A DNA stretch of 44,698 bases from an uncultured bacterium (GCA_903866395.1 CAIPNM010000290.1:1-44698), one strand, 5' to 3'; numbered from the stretch's first letter, positions 19,049-30,632 are shown. Numbers and translations are program-made. The notes: generated by a model from the letters alone, not told the origin.

Positions 19049-20485
19049 GTGGCACGGCTTCCCGTTATCGCCCTCGTCGGCCGGCCCAACGTAGGCAAGT
19101 CCACCTTATTTAACCGGTTCACGCGTTCGCGTACGGCCCTGGTGGCCGATGTGCCGGGGCTGACGCGTGATCGGCAATACGGCCGCGGACGGGTCAGCGA
19201 GCGCGAATTCATCGTGATCGACAGCGGCGGCTTCGAGCCGGTCGCTCGCGAAGGGATCGCGGTCGAGATGGCGCGTCAGACTCGCCAAGCGGTCCTTGAG
19301 GCCGACGGTGTGATTTTTCTGGTCGATGGACGTGAGGGCCTGACGCCGCATGACCTGCAGATTGGCGTCGAGTTGCGGCGCACCGCCCAGAACGTGCTGG
19401 TAGCTGTCAACAAGACTGAGGGCATGCGTCGCGAAATCGTCGCTGCCGAATTCCACGAGTTGGGGCTAGGAACACCGCTGGCGGTATCGGCCTCGCATGG
19501 TGACGGTATTTCGGATCTGGTCGATGAAGCGCTTGCGTCGTTCGATGCCGCGGTTGCTGCCCGCGACACCCCACAGACCGAACCCGCCGATACCGGCGAC
19601 ATGGGGGAGAGCGATTTCGACGCTGATCCCGATGTCGATAGCGAGACCGACCCAGAGGCCACTGAACCCGAGAGGGTTCACACCGTTCGAGTCGCGGTGG
19701 TCGGGCGGCCGAATGTCGGCAAGTCAACCCTGATCAATACCCTGTTGGGCGAGGAGCGACTGATCGCCTTCGATCAGCCCGGTACCACGCGCGATGCCGT
19801 GGCGATCGATTTCGAGCGCGGCGGGCGGCCCTACACCCTGGTCGATACCGCAGGGCTGCGGCGTCGGGGGAAGGTGGACGACATGGTCGAGAAATTCTCG
19901 GCTGTAAAGACGCTTCAGGCCATCGAAGACGCCAACGTCTGCATTCTGCTGCTCGATGCCACGGACCCCGTGTCGGATCAGGACTCTGTGATTGCGGGGT
20001 ATGTGCTCGAGGCGGGCAGGGCGCTCGTGATCGCGGTCAACAAATGGGATGCGGCTTCGCCCGCGCAGCGCGACCGACTCAAGGTCGAACTCGATCGGCG
20101 AATGCATTTTCTGAGCTTTGCGAAACTGCATTTCATCTCCGCGCTCAAGGGCGCCGGGGTCGGGGCAGTCATGCGCTCAGTCGATGCCGCGCACGCTGCG
20201 GCTTACGCGAGGTTGTCCACGCCGCGCCTCACCCGGGTGCTGCGCGATGCAGTCGAGCAGCAGGCACCGCCGCGTCGCGGCCCGATTCGCCCCAAGCTTC
20301 GCTATGCGCATCAAGGCGGGCAAAACCCGCCTATCGTGGTCATTCATGGCACGTCGCTAGACCGCATTCCCGACACTTACCGGCGCTACCTCGAATCCAC
20401 CTTTCGGTCCGCCTTCAGCCTTCAGGGCACCCCACTCCGGATCGAGTTCCGGACCGGCGCGAATCCCTACGCACAGCGGGGCTGA
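19049..20485 (+). CDS. der: ribosome biogenesis GTPase Der
   Basis: Der (EngA) has two tandem GTPase domains and a C-terminal KH-like domain, and is needed for 50S subunit assembly. The first P-loop is [14 protein letters not shown] with G3 in DSGG and G4 in VNKTE. The second is [14 protein letters not shown] with G3 in DTAG and G4 in VNKWD. The start is a GTG at 19049, two bases after the bamB stop. Between the two G domains there is an acidic linker of about 40 residues rich in Asp, Glu and Pro ([19 protein letters not shown]), longer than in many homologues. The KH-like domain covers about the last 110 residues. Total length is 478. Confidence 0.97.
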   Translation: MARLPVIALVGRPNVGKSTLFNRFTRSRTALVADVPGLTRDRQYGRGRVSEREFIVIDSGGFEPVAREGIAVEMARQTRQAVLEADGVIFLVDGREGLTPHDLQIGVELRRTAQNVLVAVNKTEGMRREIVAAEFHELGLGTPLAVSASHGDGISDLVDEALASFDAAVAARDTPQTEPADTGDMGESDFDADPDVDSETDPEATEPERVHTVRVAVVGRPNVGKSTLINTLLGEERLIAFDQPGTTRDAVAIDFERGGRPYTLVDTAGLRRRGKVDDMVEKFSAVKTLQAIEDANVCILLLDATDPVSDQDSVIAGYVLEAGRALVIAVNKWDAASPAQRDRLKVELDRRMHFLSFAKLHFISALKGAGVGAVMRSVDAAHAAAYARLSTPRLTRVLRDAVEQQAPPRRGPIRPKLRYAHQGGQNPPIVVIHGTSLDRIPDTYRRYLESTFRSAFSLQGTPLRIEFRTGANPYAQRG

Positions 20486-20638
20486 TCAGGGGCTTTTCGC
20501 ACGCTCTATCCCGGATGCCAGGTGCCGGGAATCGCACCGCTGGGTCGGGCTCGGGGGCAGCGGGGCGCGGCGACGCTTTTTCGGCTACATTTCGGCAAGT
20601 CTTTCCTCCGTCTTACTACAACTACAGGCCAAGCCATC

Positions 20639-20875
20639 ATGAGCAACAAAGGGCAACAACTACAAGACCCGTTCCTCAATCTGCTCCGTAAGGAGCATGT
20701 ACCGGTTTCCATTTATCTGGTGAACGGCATCAAGCTGCAGGGGCAGATCGAGTCGTTCGATCAATACGTCGTGCTTCTGCGGAACACCGTCACCCAGATG
20801 GTCTACAAACACGCGATCTCCACCGTGGTGCCAGGGCGTGCGGTCAATTATTCGCACGAGAGCGCCGAAAACTGA
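20639..20875 (+). CDS. hfq: RNA chaperone Hfq
   Basis: Hfq forms a ring-shaped hexamer that binds small RNAs and mRNAs and controls translation and RNA decay. The 78-residue protein shows the Sm1 motif ([20 protein letters not shown]) and the Sm2 motif ([12 protein letters not shown]). The distal and proximal RNA-binding residues in [12 protein letters not shown] are also present. The short C-terminal tail is usual for Burkholderiales. The frame is open upstream, but the ATG at 20639 is the conserved start. The 153-bp gap after der probably holds its promoter, though I see no clear -10 and -35 pair. hflX follows after 20 bp. Confidence 0.97.
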   Translation: MSNKGQQLQDPFLNLLRKEHVPVSIYLVNGIKLQGQIESFDQYVVLLRNTVTQMVYKHAISTVVPGRAVNYSHESAEN

Positions 20876-20895
20876 GTTCGACCTCTCCTGAGGCG

Positions 20896-22017
20896 GTGCG
20901 CTGCCTGCTGGTATCGGTCGCGCTCGGGCGCGAGCGGCCAGACGCCGGTGCGTTCGAGGAGCTGACCGCGCTCGCGGTGTCGGCAGGGTTTGACGTGATT
21001 GAACGCATACAGGCCAGGCGTGATCGCGCGGATGCCGGACTTTTCGTGGGCGCAGGCAAGGCTGAAGAGATCGGGGCGCTCGTGAAAGAGTTGGGCGTAA
21101 ACGTTGCGATCTTCAATCAGGAGCTCTCGCCCGTTCAGCAGCGAAACCTCAGCCGGCTGTGGGACTGCCCGGTGCTCGATCGCACCGAGCTGATCCTCGA
21201 TATTTTCGCGCGCCGGGCGCGGAGTCACGAAGGCAAACTCCAGGTTGAACTCGCGCGGCTCGAGCATCTGTCGGCCCGCCTGGTCCGGGGTTGGACGCAC
21301 CTGGAGAGACAGCGCGGCGGCATTGGTGTTCGCGGCGGCCCGGGTGAAACCCAGCTCGAACTCGACCGGCGCATGCTCGGCGTGCGGGTGAGGCGGTTGC
21401 GCGAACAGCTCGAGCAATTGCGCCGTCAGCGTCGCACACGAAAGCGCGCGCGCGATCGTCGACCGGCGTTCTCGATTTCGCTCGTGGGCTATACCAACGC
21501 CGGCAAGTCCACGCTGTTCAACGCGCTGACGGGTGCTCAGACACTCGCCGCAGACCAGCTGTTTGCGACCCTCGACACCTTGACCCGTCGGCTGCAGTGG
21601 GCCCCCGGTGTCCATCTTGTCATTTCCGACACCGTGGGATTTGTCCGCAATCTGCCGCACCAGCTGGTGGAGGCTTTCACGGCCACCCTAGAGGAAACCG
21701 CCGACGCGGATCTGCTGCTTCATGTGGTTGATTCCTCTGCGCCCGACCGTGATGAACAGATTGAAGCGGTGGATCGGGTGTTGCGCGAAATTGGTGCAGA
21801 CAACGTGCCGCAACTGCTCGTCTACAACAAGATTGATGCAAGCGGACGTGCCCCAGGTGCGTCGCCCCACCCCTGTGGTAGCATCCCCGAGGTTGCGGTA
21901 AGCGCGCTGACGGGCGCCGGATTGTCCGATCTTCGGCAACTCATCATGACGCACCATCAGTCCTGGCTCGACCGGGCCGCCGGCCGACAATCGGCTACGG
22001 AAAACCCCTTCCATTGA
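20896..22017 (+). CDS. hflX: ribosome-associated GTPase HflX
   Basis: HflX is a GTPase that binds the 50S subunit and splits stalled ribosomes, notably under heat stress. The N-terminal HflX domain includes GLFVGAGKAEEIGALV and FNQELSPVQQRNL. A helical linker follows with the conserved GGIGVRGGPGETQLE. The G domain has the P-loop GYTNAGKSTLFNAL, G3 in DTVGFV and G4 in YNKID. The start is a GTG at 20896, the first usable start codon after the hfq stop in this frame, and it has no good ribosome binding site. The 373 residues fit the family. It lies in the hfq-hflX-hflK-hflC cluster. Confidence 0.95.
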   Translation: MRCLLVSVALGRERPDAGAFEELTALAVSAGFDVIERIQARRDRADAGLFVGAGKAEEIGALVKELGVNVAIFNQELSPVQQRNLSRLWDCPVLDRTELILDIFARRARSHEGKLQVELARLEHLSARLVRGWTHLERQRGGIGVRGGPGETQLELDRRMLGVRVRRLREQLEQLRRQRRTRKRARDRRPAFSISLVGYTNAGKSTLFNALTGAQTLAADQLFATLDTLTRRLQWAPGVHLVISDTVGFVRNLPHQLVEAFTATLEETADADLLLHVVDSSAPDRDEQIEAVDRVLREIGADNVPQLLVYNKIDASGRAPGASPHPCGSIPEVAVSALTGAGLSDLRQLIMTHHQSWLDRAAGRQSATENPFH

Positions 22018-22019
22018 TC

Positions 22020-23282
22020 ATGCCCAAGTTTTTTCGAATTTTTTCGCTCAACGATTCCGGCTGGGGCCGCGGCAGCGGCGGCGATCAGAAGCCGCCGCCG
22101 CAACGTGGTAATGGCCCCCCCGATCTCGACGAACTCTGGCGCGACTTTAATCGCCGGATTAACGGCCTGTTCCGCAAGGCAGGCGGCGGCGCGCCACCTC
22201 CGGGGGACGGCTCACCGTCGCCGTCGGGTTCTGGGCGCGGCGCGGGCGTTGGGCTGCTTGCCATTGCGTTGACCGGGGTCGTGCTCTGGCTGGGCAGTGG
22301 CTTTTACATCGTTCCCGAGGGTAATCAGGCCGCGATCATGCGGTTCGGTGAGTTCCGTCATCTGGAAGAGCGCGCAGGCTTTACCTGGCGCTGGCCGACG
22401 CCGGTTGAGGCGCATGAACTGGTGAATGCCCAACAACTGCGTCAGGTTGAGGTCGGCTACCGGAACACCGTGCGAAACAAAACGCTGCGTGAATCCCTGA
22501 TGCTTACCAACGATCAGTCGATCGTTGATATCCAGTTCGCGCTCCAGTACCGCATCGGCGATGTCCGGGCTTTTCTCTTCAATAACAATTTTGGCGGCGT
22601 GTCCGAAGACGCGGTGCGACAGGCGGCCGAAACTGCCATGCGTGAGGTGGTAGGTCGGCGCACGATCGACCAGGTGCTCTACGAGGAAAAGGAACAGGTT
22701 GCCAAAGACTCACGGCAGCGTGCACAGGCGCTCCTCGATCGCTACACCTCAGGCATCACGTTGGTTGATGTCACCATCCAGCAGGCCCAGCCGCCCGATC
22801 AGGTTCAGGATGCGTTTGAAGACGCTAACAAAGCGGCCCAGGACCGGGAGCGTCTGATCAACGAAGGGCGTGCCTACGCGAACGACATCATTCCGAAAGC
22901 GGGGGGGGCAGCAGCACGGCTGGGCGAAGAGGCGGAGGGCTACCGTCAACGCCTGATCGCTACCGCGCAGGGCGATGCCTCGCGCTTCCGCCAAGTTCTG
23001 ACGGAGTACAGCAAGGCTCCGCAGGTGACGCGCGACCGCATGTACACCGAAATGATGCAGCAGGTGCTCACCAGCACCAGCAAGATCTACATCGATTCCA
23101 AGGCGGGTAACAACCTGCTCTACTTGCCGCTCGACCGCTTGATGCAGCAGATCGGGGCCGCCGAAGCCCAGGGTTCAGGCCGGTCCGCTGGGGGCAATGA
23201 CTCGTCCGCACCGGTCAGTGCTCCTCCGCCGCCGTCGCCTCGCTCGGATGGTATTCGCGGCCGCGACCGCGATTCGCGCTGA
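22020..23282 (+). CDS. hflK: FtsH protease modulator HflK
   Basis: HflK is an inner-membrane SPFH/prohibitin-family protein that, with HflC, encloses the FtsH protease and controls access of membrane substrates. The N-terminal part (FFRIFSLNDSGWGRGSGG, then Pro/Gly-rich) is cytoplasmic. A membrane segment lies at about residues 75-97 (GVGLLAIALTGVVLWLGSGFY). The SPFH domain starts at IVPEGNQAAIMRFGEF and ends in a coiled coil with ANDIIPKAGGAAARL. The C-terminus is disordered and rich in Ser and Pro. The ATG at 22020 follows the hflX stop by two bases; a TTG at 22014 is an alternative. hflC follows after 16 bp. Confidence 0.95.
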   Translation: MPKFFRIFSLNDSGWGRGSGGDQKPPPQRGNGPPDLDELWRDFNRRINGLFRKAGGGAPPPGDGSPSPSGSGRGAGVGLLAIALTGVVLWLGSGFYIVPEGNQAAIMRFGEFRHLEERAGFTWRWPTPVEAHELVNAQQLRQVEVGYRNTVRNKTLRESLMLTNDQSIVDIQFALQYRIGDVRAFLFNNNFGGVSEDAVRQAAETAMREVVGRRTIDQVLYEEKEQVAKDSRQRAQALLDRYTSGITLVDVTIQQAQPPDQVQDAFEDANKAAQDRERLINEGRAYANDIIPKAGGAAARLGEEAEGYRQRLIATAQGDASRFRQVLTEYSKAPQVTRDRMYTEMMQQVLTSTSKIYIDSKAGNNLLYLPLDRLMQQIGAAEAQGSGRSAGGNDSSAPVSAPPPPSPRSDGIRGRDRDSR

Positions 23283-23298
23283 ACCGGGAGCTTTCACC

Positions 23299-24183
23299 AT
23301 GCATCGAATCATTCCCGCTCTTCTGGCTGCCGCCGTACTGCTCGCCGTGCTGCTGTCCGCGGTGTTCGTCGTTGACCAGCGGCAGTACGCCGTCGTCTAT
23401 TCGCTGGGCGAGATCCGCCACGTCATTGACAAGTCGGGCCTGCACTTCAAGTGGCCCCCGCCCTTCCAGAACGTGGTCTATTTCGACAAGCGCATCCTCA
23501 CGCTCGACACCGCCGAAGTCGACCGCTTCATCACCTCGGAAAAACTCAATCTGCAGATTGATACCTTCATCAAGTGGCAGATCGTTGAACCAAAGAGTTT
23601 TATCCGCTCCGTGCAGGGAAGCCAAGGCGTTGCGGCTGACCGTATTTCGCGAAGCCTGCGTGATGCGCTGAATAACGAAATCGCCAAGCGGACCGTCTCC
23701 GACATCATTTCAGGCGAGCGCGACAAGATCACCGAGGCCGTCCGCCAAAAGGTCGACGAAGACTCCCAGCAAATTGGCGTGCGCATCATCGATGTGGGAC
23801 TCAAACGGGTTGATTTCGCTCCTGAGGTTCAGGTGCGGGTGTTTGATCGTATGCAGTCGGAGCGCAAGCGCGTAGCTAACGAGCGTCGCGCCACCGGTTC
23901 GGCAGAATCGGACAAGGTGCGAGCCGATGCCGAGCGCCAACGAGAGGTCATCCTCGCCGAGGCCTATCGCGATGCGCAGCGCGTCAAGGGCGAGGGCGAT
24001 GCCCGGGCCTCAGCGATCTATGCGGAAGCCTTCGGACAGAATCCGGAGTTCGCCGATTTTTATCGTAGCCTCGAGGCGTATCGGGCTACCTTCCGTTCGC
24101 GCAGCGATGTGCTGGTGCTAGACCCCTCCTCCGACTTCTTCCGCTACCTTCGCAGTTCCACGCCGCAGCGCCCTGCGCGCTGA
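23299..24183 (+). CDS. hflC: FtsH protease modulator HflC
   Basis: HflC is the partner of HflK in the HflKC complex around FtsH. The 294-residue protein begins with a membrane anchor (IIPALLAAAVLLAVLLSAVF). The SPFH domain is then recognisable from VVDQRQYAVVYSLGEI, followed by the segment VGLKRVDFAPEVQVRVFDRM and a charged coiled coil (DKVRADAERQREVILAEAY). The ATG at 23299 was chosen because GGGAG lies ten bases upstream and the anchor begins there; the frame is open to 23197 within hflK. It is followed five bases later by the small DUF2065 gene. Confidence 0.95.
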   Translation: MHRIIPALLAAAVLLAVLLSAVFVVDQRQYAVVYSLGEIRHVIDKSGLHFKWPPPFQNVVYFDKRILTLDTAEVDRFITSEKLNLQIDTFIKWQIVEPKSFIRSVQGSQGVAADRISRSLRDALNNEIAKRTVSDIISGERDKITEAVRQKVDEDSQQIGVRIIDVGLKRVDFAPEVQVRVFDRMQSERKRVANERRATGSAESDKVRADAERQREVILAEAYRDAQRVKGEGDARASAIYAEAFGQNPEFADFYRSLEAYRATFRSRSDVLVLDPSSDFFRYLRSSTPQRPAR

Positions 24184-24187
24184 TGCG

Positions 24188-24379
24188 ATGACCGATCTCT
24201 GGCCTCTGGTCCTGGGATTGGTCCTGGTTCTCGAGGGCCTTCTGCCGCTTCTCGCGCCAGGTAGTTGGCGAGACTTCTTTGTGCGTGTGGCGGCCATGCG
24301 TGACGGTCAGATCCGATTCATGGGAATGATCGCCACTGCGATTGGTTTGGCGCTCATCGGGTTTTCTGAACTAAAATAA
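24188..24379 (+). CDS. DUF2065 (YjeT-like) small membrane protein
   Basis: This 63-residue protein consists of two hydrophobic segments (WPLVLGLVLVLEGLLPLLAP and IRFMGMIATAIGLALIGF) joined by a charged loop, SWRDFFVRVAAMRDGQ. That arrangement defines the DUF2065/YjeT family, which in many proteobacteria lies directly after hflC, as here. The function is not known; a link with the HflKC-FtsH complex is suggested only by gene order. The ATG at 24188 lies five bases after the hflC stop. Confidence 0.88.
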   Translation: MTDLWPLVLGLVLVLEGLLPLLAPGSWRDFFVRVAAMRDGQIRFMGMIATAIGLALIGFSELK

Positions 24380-24394
24380 CGGGTTTTGCCCGTT
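24378..24394 (+). terminator. small hairpin after the DUF2065 gene
   Basis: The six-base inverted repeat AACGGG and CCCGTT, with loop TTTTG, begins inside the stop codon of the DUF2065 gene. No T-run follows, so it may be a weak attenuator or an RNA-processing site between the hfl genes and hisZ, not a full terminator. Confidence 0.3.
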
Positions 24395-24429
24395 TACAAC
24401 CGCTCCCTCTTCAACCTGGCCCGGTGACC

Positions 24430-26944
<2,515 letters not shown>

Positions 26945-26965
26945 CCTGACCTTTCGGAGCGATTG

Positions 26966-27472
26966 ATGAAAGACCTCTATGTGTCCTGGGACGAATACAA
27001 CCGACTGATCGAAAAGCTTGCGCTCAAGGTCTGGGAGTCGGGGTGGACGTTTGACGCCATTCTGTGTCTCGCCCGAGGCGGTCTGCGGGTGGGTGACGTG
27101 ATGTCGCGACTGTTCGACAAACCGCTAGGCGTACTGTTCACCAGCTCCTATCGCGAGAATGCGGGGACCACCCAAAGCCGCCTTCTGATCGCCGACCACA
27201 TCAGCAGCGCTGCCCCCATGCCATCGGGGCGCTGGTTGCTGGTTGATGATCTGGTCGATAGCGGCGCGACGCTGGTCGAAGTGATCCCGCATCTCCGGGC
27301 GAACCGTCCCGACGTTGAGGAAATCCGCAGCGCGGTGCTTTGGCGAAAGGGTGCCTCGGTGGCCGAGCCCGACTATTACATCGAGCATCTGCCGAGCAAT
27401 CCCTGGATTCACCAGCCGTTTGAAGAATACGACCACATGAGCCCGAACGACCTGAAGGCGCGCTGGGGCTGA
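26966..27472 (+). CDS. purine-type phosphoribosyltransferase
   Basis: This is a 168-residue type I phosphoribosyltransferase related to xanthine/guanine/hypoxanthine enzymes. The PRPP-binding motif is WLLVDDLVDSGATLVEV, with the second half-site around ILCLARGGLRVGD. The C-terminal part, PSNPWIHQPFEEYD, resembles that of XGPRT-like salvage enzymes. The substrate base cannot be read from the sequence with certainty. The ATG at 26966 has GGAG six bases upstream; a TTG at 26963 is in frame. Its place after purA points to purine salvage. The next gene begins six bases after its stop. Confidence 0.88.
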   Translation: MKDLYVSWDEYNRLIEKLALKVWESGWTFDAILCLARGGLRVGDVMSRLFDKPLGVLFTSSYRENAGTTQSRLLIADHISSAAPMPSGRWLLVDDLVDSGATLVEVIPHLRANRPDVEEIRSAVLWRKGASVAEPDYYIEHLPSNPWIHQPFEEYDHMSPNDLKARWG

Positions 27473-27478
27473 AAGACC

Positions 27479-28699
27479 ATGGTTCAACCGATTCAAACGC
27501 CGGTGTTAATTGCCGGCGCAGGCCCGGTCGGTTTGCTGGTGGCGCTGCAACTCGCGCGAATGGGCGTGGGGTGCACCGTGGTGGAGGCAGAGCCTGGCCT
27601 TACCCATGATTTGCGTGCTGGCACGTTTCATCCCCCCACCATTGAAATGCTGGAGCAGGTGGGGGTGGCTGCGCCCATGCTCGAACTGGGGATCAAAGTG
27701 CCGCGCTGGCAGTCCTGGGATCTGGCGCATGGCATGGTCGCAGAGTGGGATCTGTCGCTCCTGAAGAACGACACGCCATACCCCTTTCGTCTGCACCTCG
27801 AGCAGCATCGGCTCACCCCCATCATCTTCCGTTTGCTTAAGCAGTATCCCCACGCGCAGGTGCTCTTTGGTCATCGGTTCGAGAGCATGGTGCAGCACAC
27901 CGATCATGTCGAAGCGAATCTGGCGACCGAGACGGGCCAGGTGTCGATCCGTGCTGACTGGTTGGTGGGGGCCGATGGTGGCCGCAGTCAGGTTAGGAAG
28001 AGCGCTGATATTGAGTTCGCTGGCTACACCTGGCCGGAGCGATACAGCGTCATCAGTACGCGTCACGACTTCGCCCATCACGGGTTTCGTGAAAACGCCT
28101 ACATCAGCGATCCGGAGCAGTGGTGCGCGGTTTTTAAGATGCCCGATGAGGGACCGCCGGGGCTCTGGCGTATGACCTTGCCGGTTGGCGCTGATGCGAC
28201 TGACGAGGCTGTACTTGCCGGGCCCTACGCCCAGCACTGCATCCGCAGGCTGACCGGGCACGATGAGTCGGTGGAATATCCGGTGGTGCACCAAAGCATC
28301 TATAGCGTTCACCAGCGGGTCGCGGTGACCATGCGCAAGCATCGGGTTCTGCTCGCAGGCGATGCCGCGCACGTCAATAATCCGCTTGGCGGGTTTGGCC
28401 TCAACAGCGGTATTCACGATGCTCTAGCGTTGGGCGAGATGCTGGCGGCGGTTGCTTCGGGCGCTGAGGATCAAGCGCTCCTCGATCGTTATCATCGTCA
28501 GCGTCATACGGTCAACGTCGAGTATGTGCAGACGCTGTCGGTGCGTAACAAGCAGAACCTTGAGGTCAAGGATCCCGCCGAGCGCGAGCAGCGAATCCGG
28601 ATGCTTCAATCGACCTGCGCAGATCCGGTGAAGGCTCGCGACTACCTCTTGAACTCGTCCATGATCAACAGCATCCGCCGTGCGGCAACGATCGATTGA
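27479..28699 (+). CDS. FAD-dependent aromatic-ring-type monooxygenase
   Basis: This is a class A flavin monooxygenase of the p-hydroxybenzoate hydroxylase fold with 406 residues. The dinucleotide-binding motif GAGPVGLLVALQLARMG lies at residues 13-29. The FAD/NADPH motif follows in DWLVGADGGRSQVR, and the FAD ribityl motif is GDAAHVNNPLGGFGLNSGIHD. The C-terminus lacks the thioredoxin-like extension of phenol hydroxylases. The substrate is unknown, probably an aromatic or heteroaromatic acid. It begins six bases after the phosphoribosyltransferase and is followed by a Bug-type binding protein and an Asp/Glu-racemase-like protein, which together look like a small catabolic unit added to a purine operon. 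Confidence 0.88.
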   Translation: MVQPIQTPVLIAGAGPVGLLVALQLARMGVGCTVVEAEPGLTHDLRAGTFHPPTIEMLEQVGVAAPMLELGIKVPRWQSWDLAHGMVAEWDLSLLKNDTPYPFRLHLEQHRLTPIIFRLLKQYPHAQVLFGHRFESMVQHTDHVEANLATETGQVSIRADWLVGADGGRSQVRKSADIEFAGYTWPERYSVISTRHDFAHHGFRENAYISDPEQWCAVFKMPDEGPPGLWRMTLPVGADATDEAVLAGPYAQHCIRRLTGHDESVEYPVVHQSIYSVHQRVAVTMRKHRVLLAGDAAHVNNPLGGFGLNSGIHDALALGEMLAAVASGAEDQALLDRYHRQRHTVNVEYVQTLSVRNKQNLEVKDPAEREQRIRMLQSTCADPVKARDYLLNSSMINSIRRAATID

Positions 28700-28729
28700 T
28701 CGCCGCGCCGGAGGCACCGGAGGTTTCTG

Positions 28730-29710
28730 ATGGCTCACTCGATTCGTCGCGCTCTGCTCACTTTGGGTGCCGCGGGCGTTGCATCATCGGTTCTGCCACT
28801 GCGGGCCCAATCGGCCTGGCCCAATCGCGCCGTGAAGGTGGTGGTGCCGTTCGCAGCGGGAGGCAACACCGACTCCATCGCCCGACTGCTCGCTGAACGC
28901 TTCACACAGGCCCTTGGGCAGCCGTTCGTGGTGGAAAACCGCGTCGGTGCGGGCGGTGGGCTCGCGATTGACTTTGTCTCGAAGGCGGCGCCTGATGGCT
29001 ACACCCTGCTCGTGGGTGCGATGGCTAATCTGGCCATTCTGCCGGTCATCAATAAGGTCGCCTTTGACCCGATTCGCGATTTTGTCCCGATCAGCAATAT
29101 CGGCAGCAACCCCTTCGTGCTGGGTATCCACCGCTCGGTGCCCGCCACGAATGTTCAGGAATTCATCGACCACGTCCGCAAGAATCCCGGCAAGTTCAAC
29201 TATGCGTCGGGCGGATCGGGCAGCGTCTCCCATCTGTCGGGGGCCTTGTTCGTGAAGCAGGCGGGGATCGAAATGGCCCACGTGAGCTATAAGGGCGGGT
29301 CGCAGGCCGTGGTGGACCTTCTTGCTGGCAACGTGCAGATGTATTTCGGCAATTTTTCCGAACTGGTGCCGCATGCGAGCGGCGGGCAGATCCGCCTGAT
29401 TGGCGTTTCAAGCGAGCAGCGAGTGTCCCAGTTGCCCAACGTGCCCACCATTTCTGAGTCGGGGCTCGCGGGCTTCAAAACCATCACCTGGAACGGTCTT
29501 CTGGCGCCGGCTGGCACGCCCCAGTCAATCGTCGATCGCGCTGCGTCGCTCACCCGCGAAGTGGTCAGTAGCGAGAGCGCGCGTGCCCGCTTTGCGCAGA
29601 TCGGCGTCGACCCGATTGGCAGTACCCCGGCCGAGTTTGCCGCCACACTGCGCGCCGATCTGCAAACCTGGGCTGAGGCAGCCAAGGTTGCTAATCTCAA
29701 AATGGAGTAG
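28730..29710 (+). CDS. Bug family periplasmic substrate-binding protein
   Basis: This is a tripartite tricarboxylate transporter (TctC/Bug) extracytoplasmic receptor that usually binds carboxylic acids in the periplasm. The signal peptide covers about residues 1-27 (RRALLTLGAAGVASSVLPL, cleaved after RAQS). The mature domain starts with WPNRAVKVVVPFAAGGNTD and contains VVENRVGAGGGLAIDFVSKA, FNYASGGSGSVSHLSG and DLLAGNVQMYFGN, all typical. No TctA or TctB membrane genes are present in the window, which is common for the large orphan Bug families of Burkholderiales. The ATG at 28730 follows the monooxygenase stop by 30 bp; GGAGG lies just upstream. Confidence 0.93.
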   Translation: MAHSIRRALLTLGAAGVASSVLPLRAQSAWPNRAVKVVVPFAAGGNTDSIARLLAERFTQALGQPFVVENRVGAGGGLAIDFVSKAAPDGYTLLVGAMANLAILPVINKVAFDPIRDFVPISNIGSNPFVLGIHRSVPATNVQEFIDHVRKNPGKFNYASGGSGSVSHLSGALFVKQAGIEMAHVSYKGGSQAVVDLLAGNVQMYFGNFSELVPHASGGQIRLIGVSSEQRVSQLPNVPTISESGLAGFKTITWNGLLAPAGTPQSIVDRAASLTREVVSSESARARFAQIGVDPIGSTPAEFAATLRADLQTWAEAAKVANLKME

Positions 29711-29715
29711 GCCCG

Positions 29716-30495
29716 ATGACCGGTGCTGCAACAGGACCAGGCAGTCTCGACGCGCTGGCGACCCGCGCGAAGATTGGCGTGATCGTGCCGGCCACCAACA
29801 CTGTGGTGCAGCCCGAGATGGAGTCGATGCGTCCGCCAGGGGTGACCAACCATGTTAGCCGCATGCTGTTGCCGCCCCGGCCTTATGACGACATGAAGGA
29901 ATACCGGCAGGCGCTGGAGACCGAGCGAGGTGGGCTCGAGGAGGCGCTCGATTTGGTGATGAAGTGCGAGCCGCATGCGGTGGCGCATGGACATTCCATC
30001 CATTCCTTTCGGGGCGATCGCGCCCGGGCAGACGCCGAGCGGCAGCGTCTCGAGGCGCTAAGCGGCGGGGTGCCGTTTATCACCCCTTCGGTGGCGGTGC
30101 TTGAAGGTCTGCGAGCCATTGGTAATCCGCAGGCGCTAGGCGTGCTCACGCCTTACTGGCCGCCGGCCGACGCACTGATCGCAGAGTTCTTCACCGCCTG
30201 CGGATACCGCGTGCTTGCCACGCACGGTCTTCAGGCGAAGGGACCGACTTCGGTTGCACAGTTCACGCCTGCACAGATTTTGGAGGGTTTCGATCGCCTG
30301 GCCGATACGCAGGGGATCGAAGCTTTTGTTCATGTGGGCACTAACCTGCCGGTCAGTGCCATGACGGCGCAGATCGAGGCGCGCCTCGGGCGGCCGCTCA
30401 TTGGGGTCAATGTGGCAACGTATTGGCTTGCCCTGCGACGGGCGGGCATTCGAGATGCGTTAAGCGGCTTCGGGCTGCTCGCGGAACGTCACTGA
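29716..30495 (+). CDS. Asp/Glu racemase superfamily protein (maleate isomerase/arylmalonate decarboxylase-like)
   Basis: This 259-residue protein has the fold of maleate isomerase and arylmalonate decarboxylase. It shows IGVIVPATNTVVQPEME at residues 20-36, which matches the start of maleate isomerases, and LGVLTPYWPPADALI in the middle. In those enzymes two cysteines act in catalysis. Here the first position lies in HGHSIHSFRG (His93) and the second in HVGTNLPVS (Gly208); the only cysteines, at residues 84 and 162, are elsewhere. The normal mechanism therefore seems impossible. It may be a lyase with a different mechanism, or a binding protein. It starts five bases after the Bug gene stop, so both are co-transcribed. 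Confidence 0.8.
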   Translation: MTGAATGPGSLDALATRAKIGVIVPATNTVVQPEMESMRPPGVTNHVSRMLLPPRPYDDMKEYRQALETERGGLEEALDLVMKCEPHAVAHGHSIHSFRGDRARADAERQRLEALSGGVPFITPSVAVLEGLRAIGNPQALGVLTPYWPPADALIAEFFTACGYRVLATHGLQAKGPTSVAQFTPAQILEGFDRLADTQGIEAFVHVGTNLPVSAMTAQIEARLGRPLIGVNVATYWLALRRAGIRDALSGFGLLAERH

Positions 30496-30603
30496 ACGTC
30501 TCGGACTCGCCCACGTACCGCGGGCCCGGCCGGGCTTGCATGCCCGACCTTTCGAGTCATCGCGCAAAGCACGCAGGTGCTTTGCTTTCTGGGCACATAA
30601 AAC

Positions 30604-30628
30604 AAAAAGGCCGGCTTCGCCGACCTTT
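30604..30628 (-). terminator. intrinsic terminator of tRNA-Leu
   Basis: A ten-base inverted repeat (AAAGGTCGGC and GCCGGCCTTT on the minus strand, one G-U pair in RNA) with loop GAA is followed by T-rich sequence TTTTTGTTTT. It starts five bases after the CCA end of the tRNA and fits a minus-strand terminator. It may also weakly end the plus-strand operon ending at 30495. Confidence 0.8.
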
Positions 30629-30632
30629 AGAA

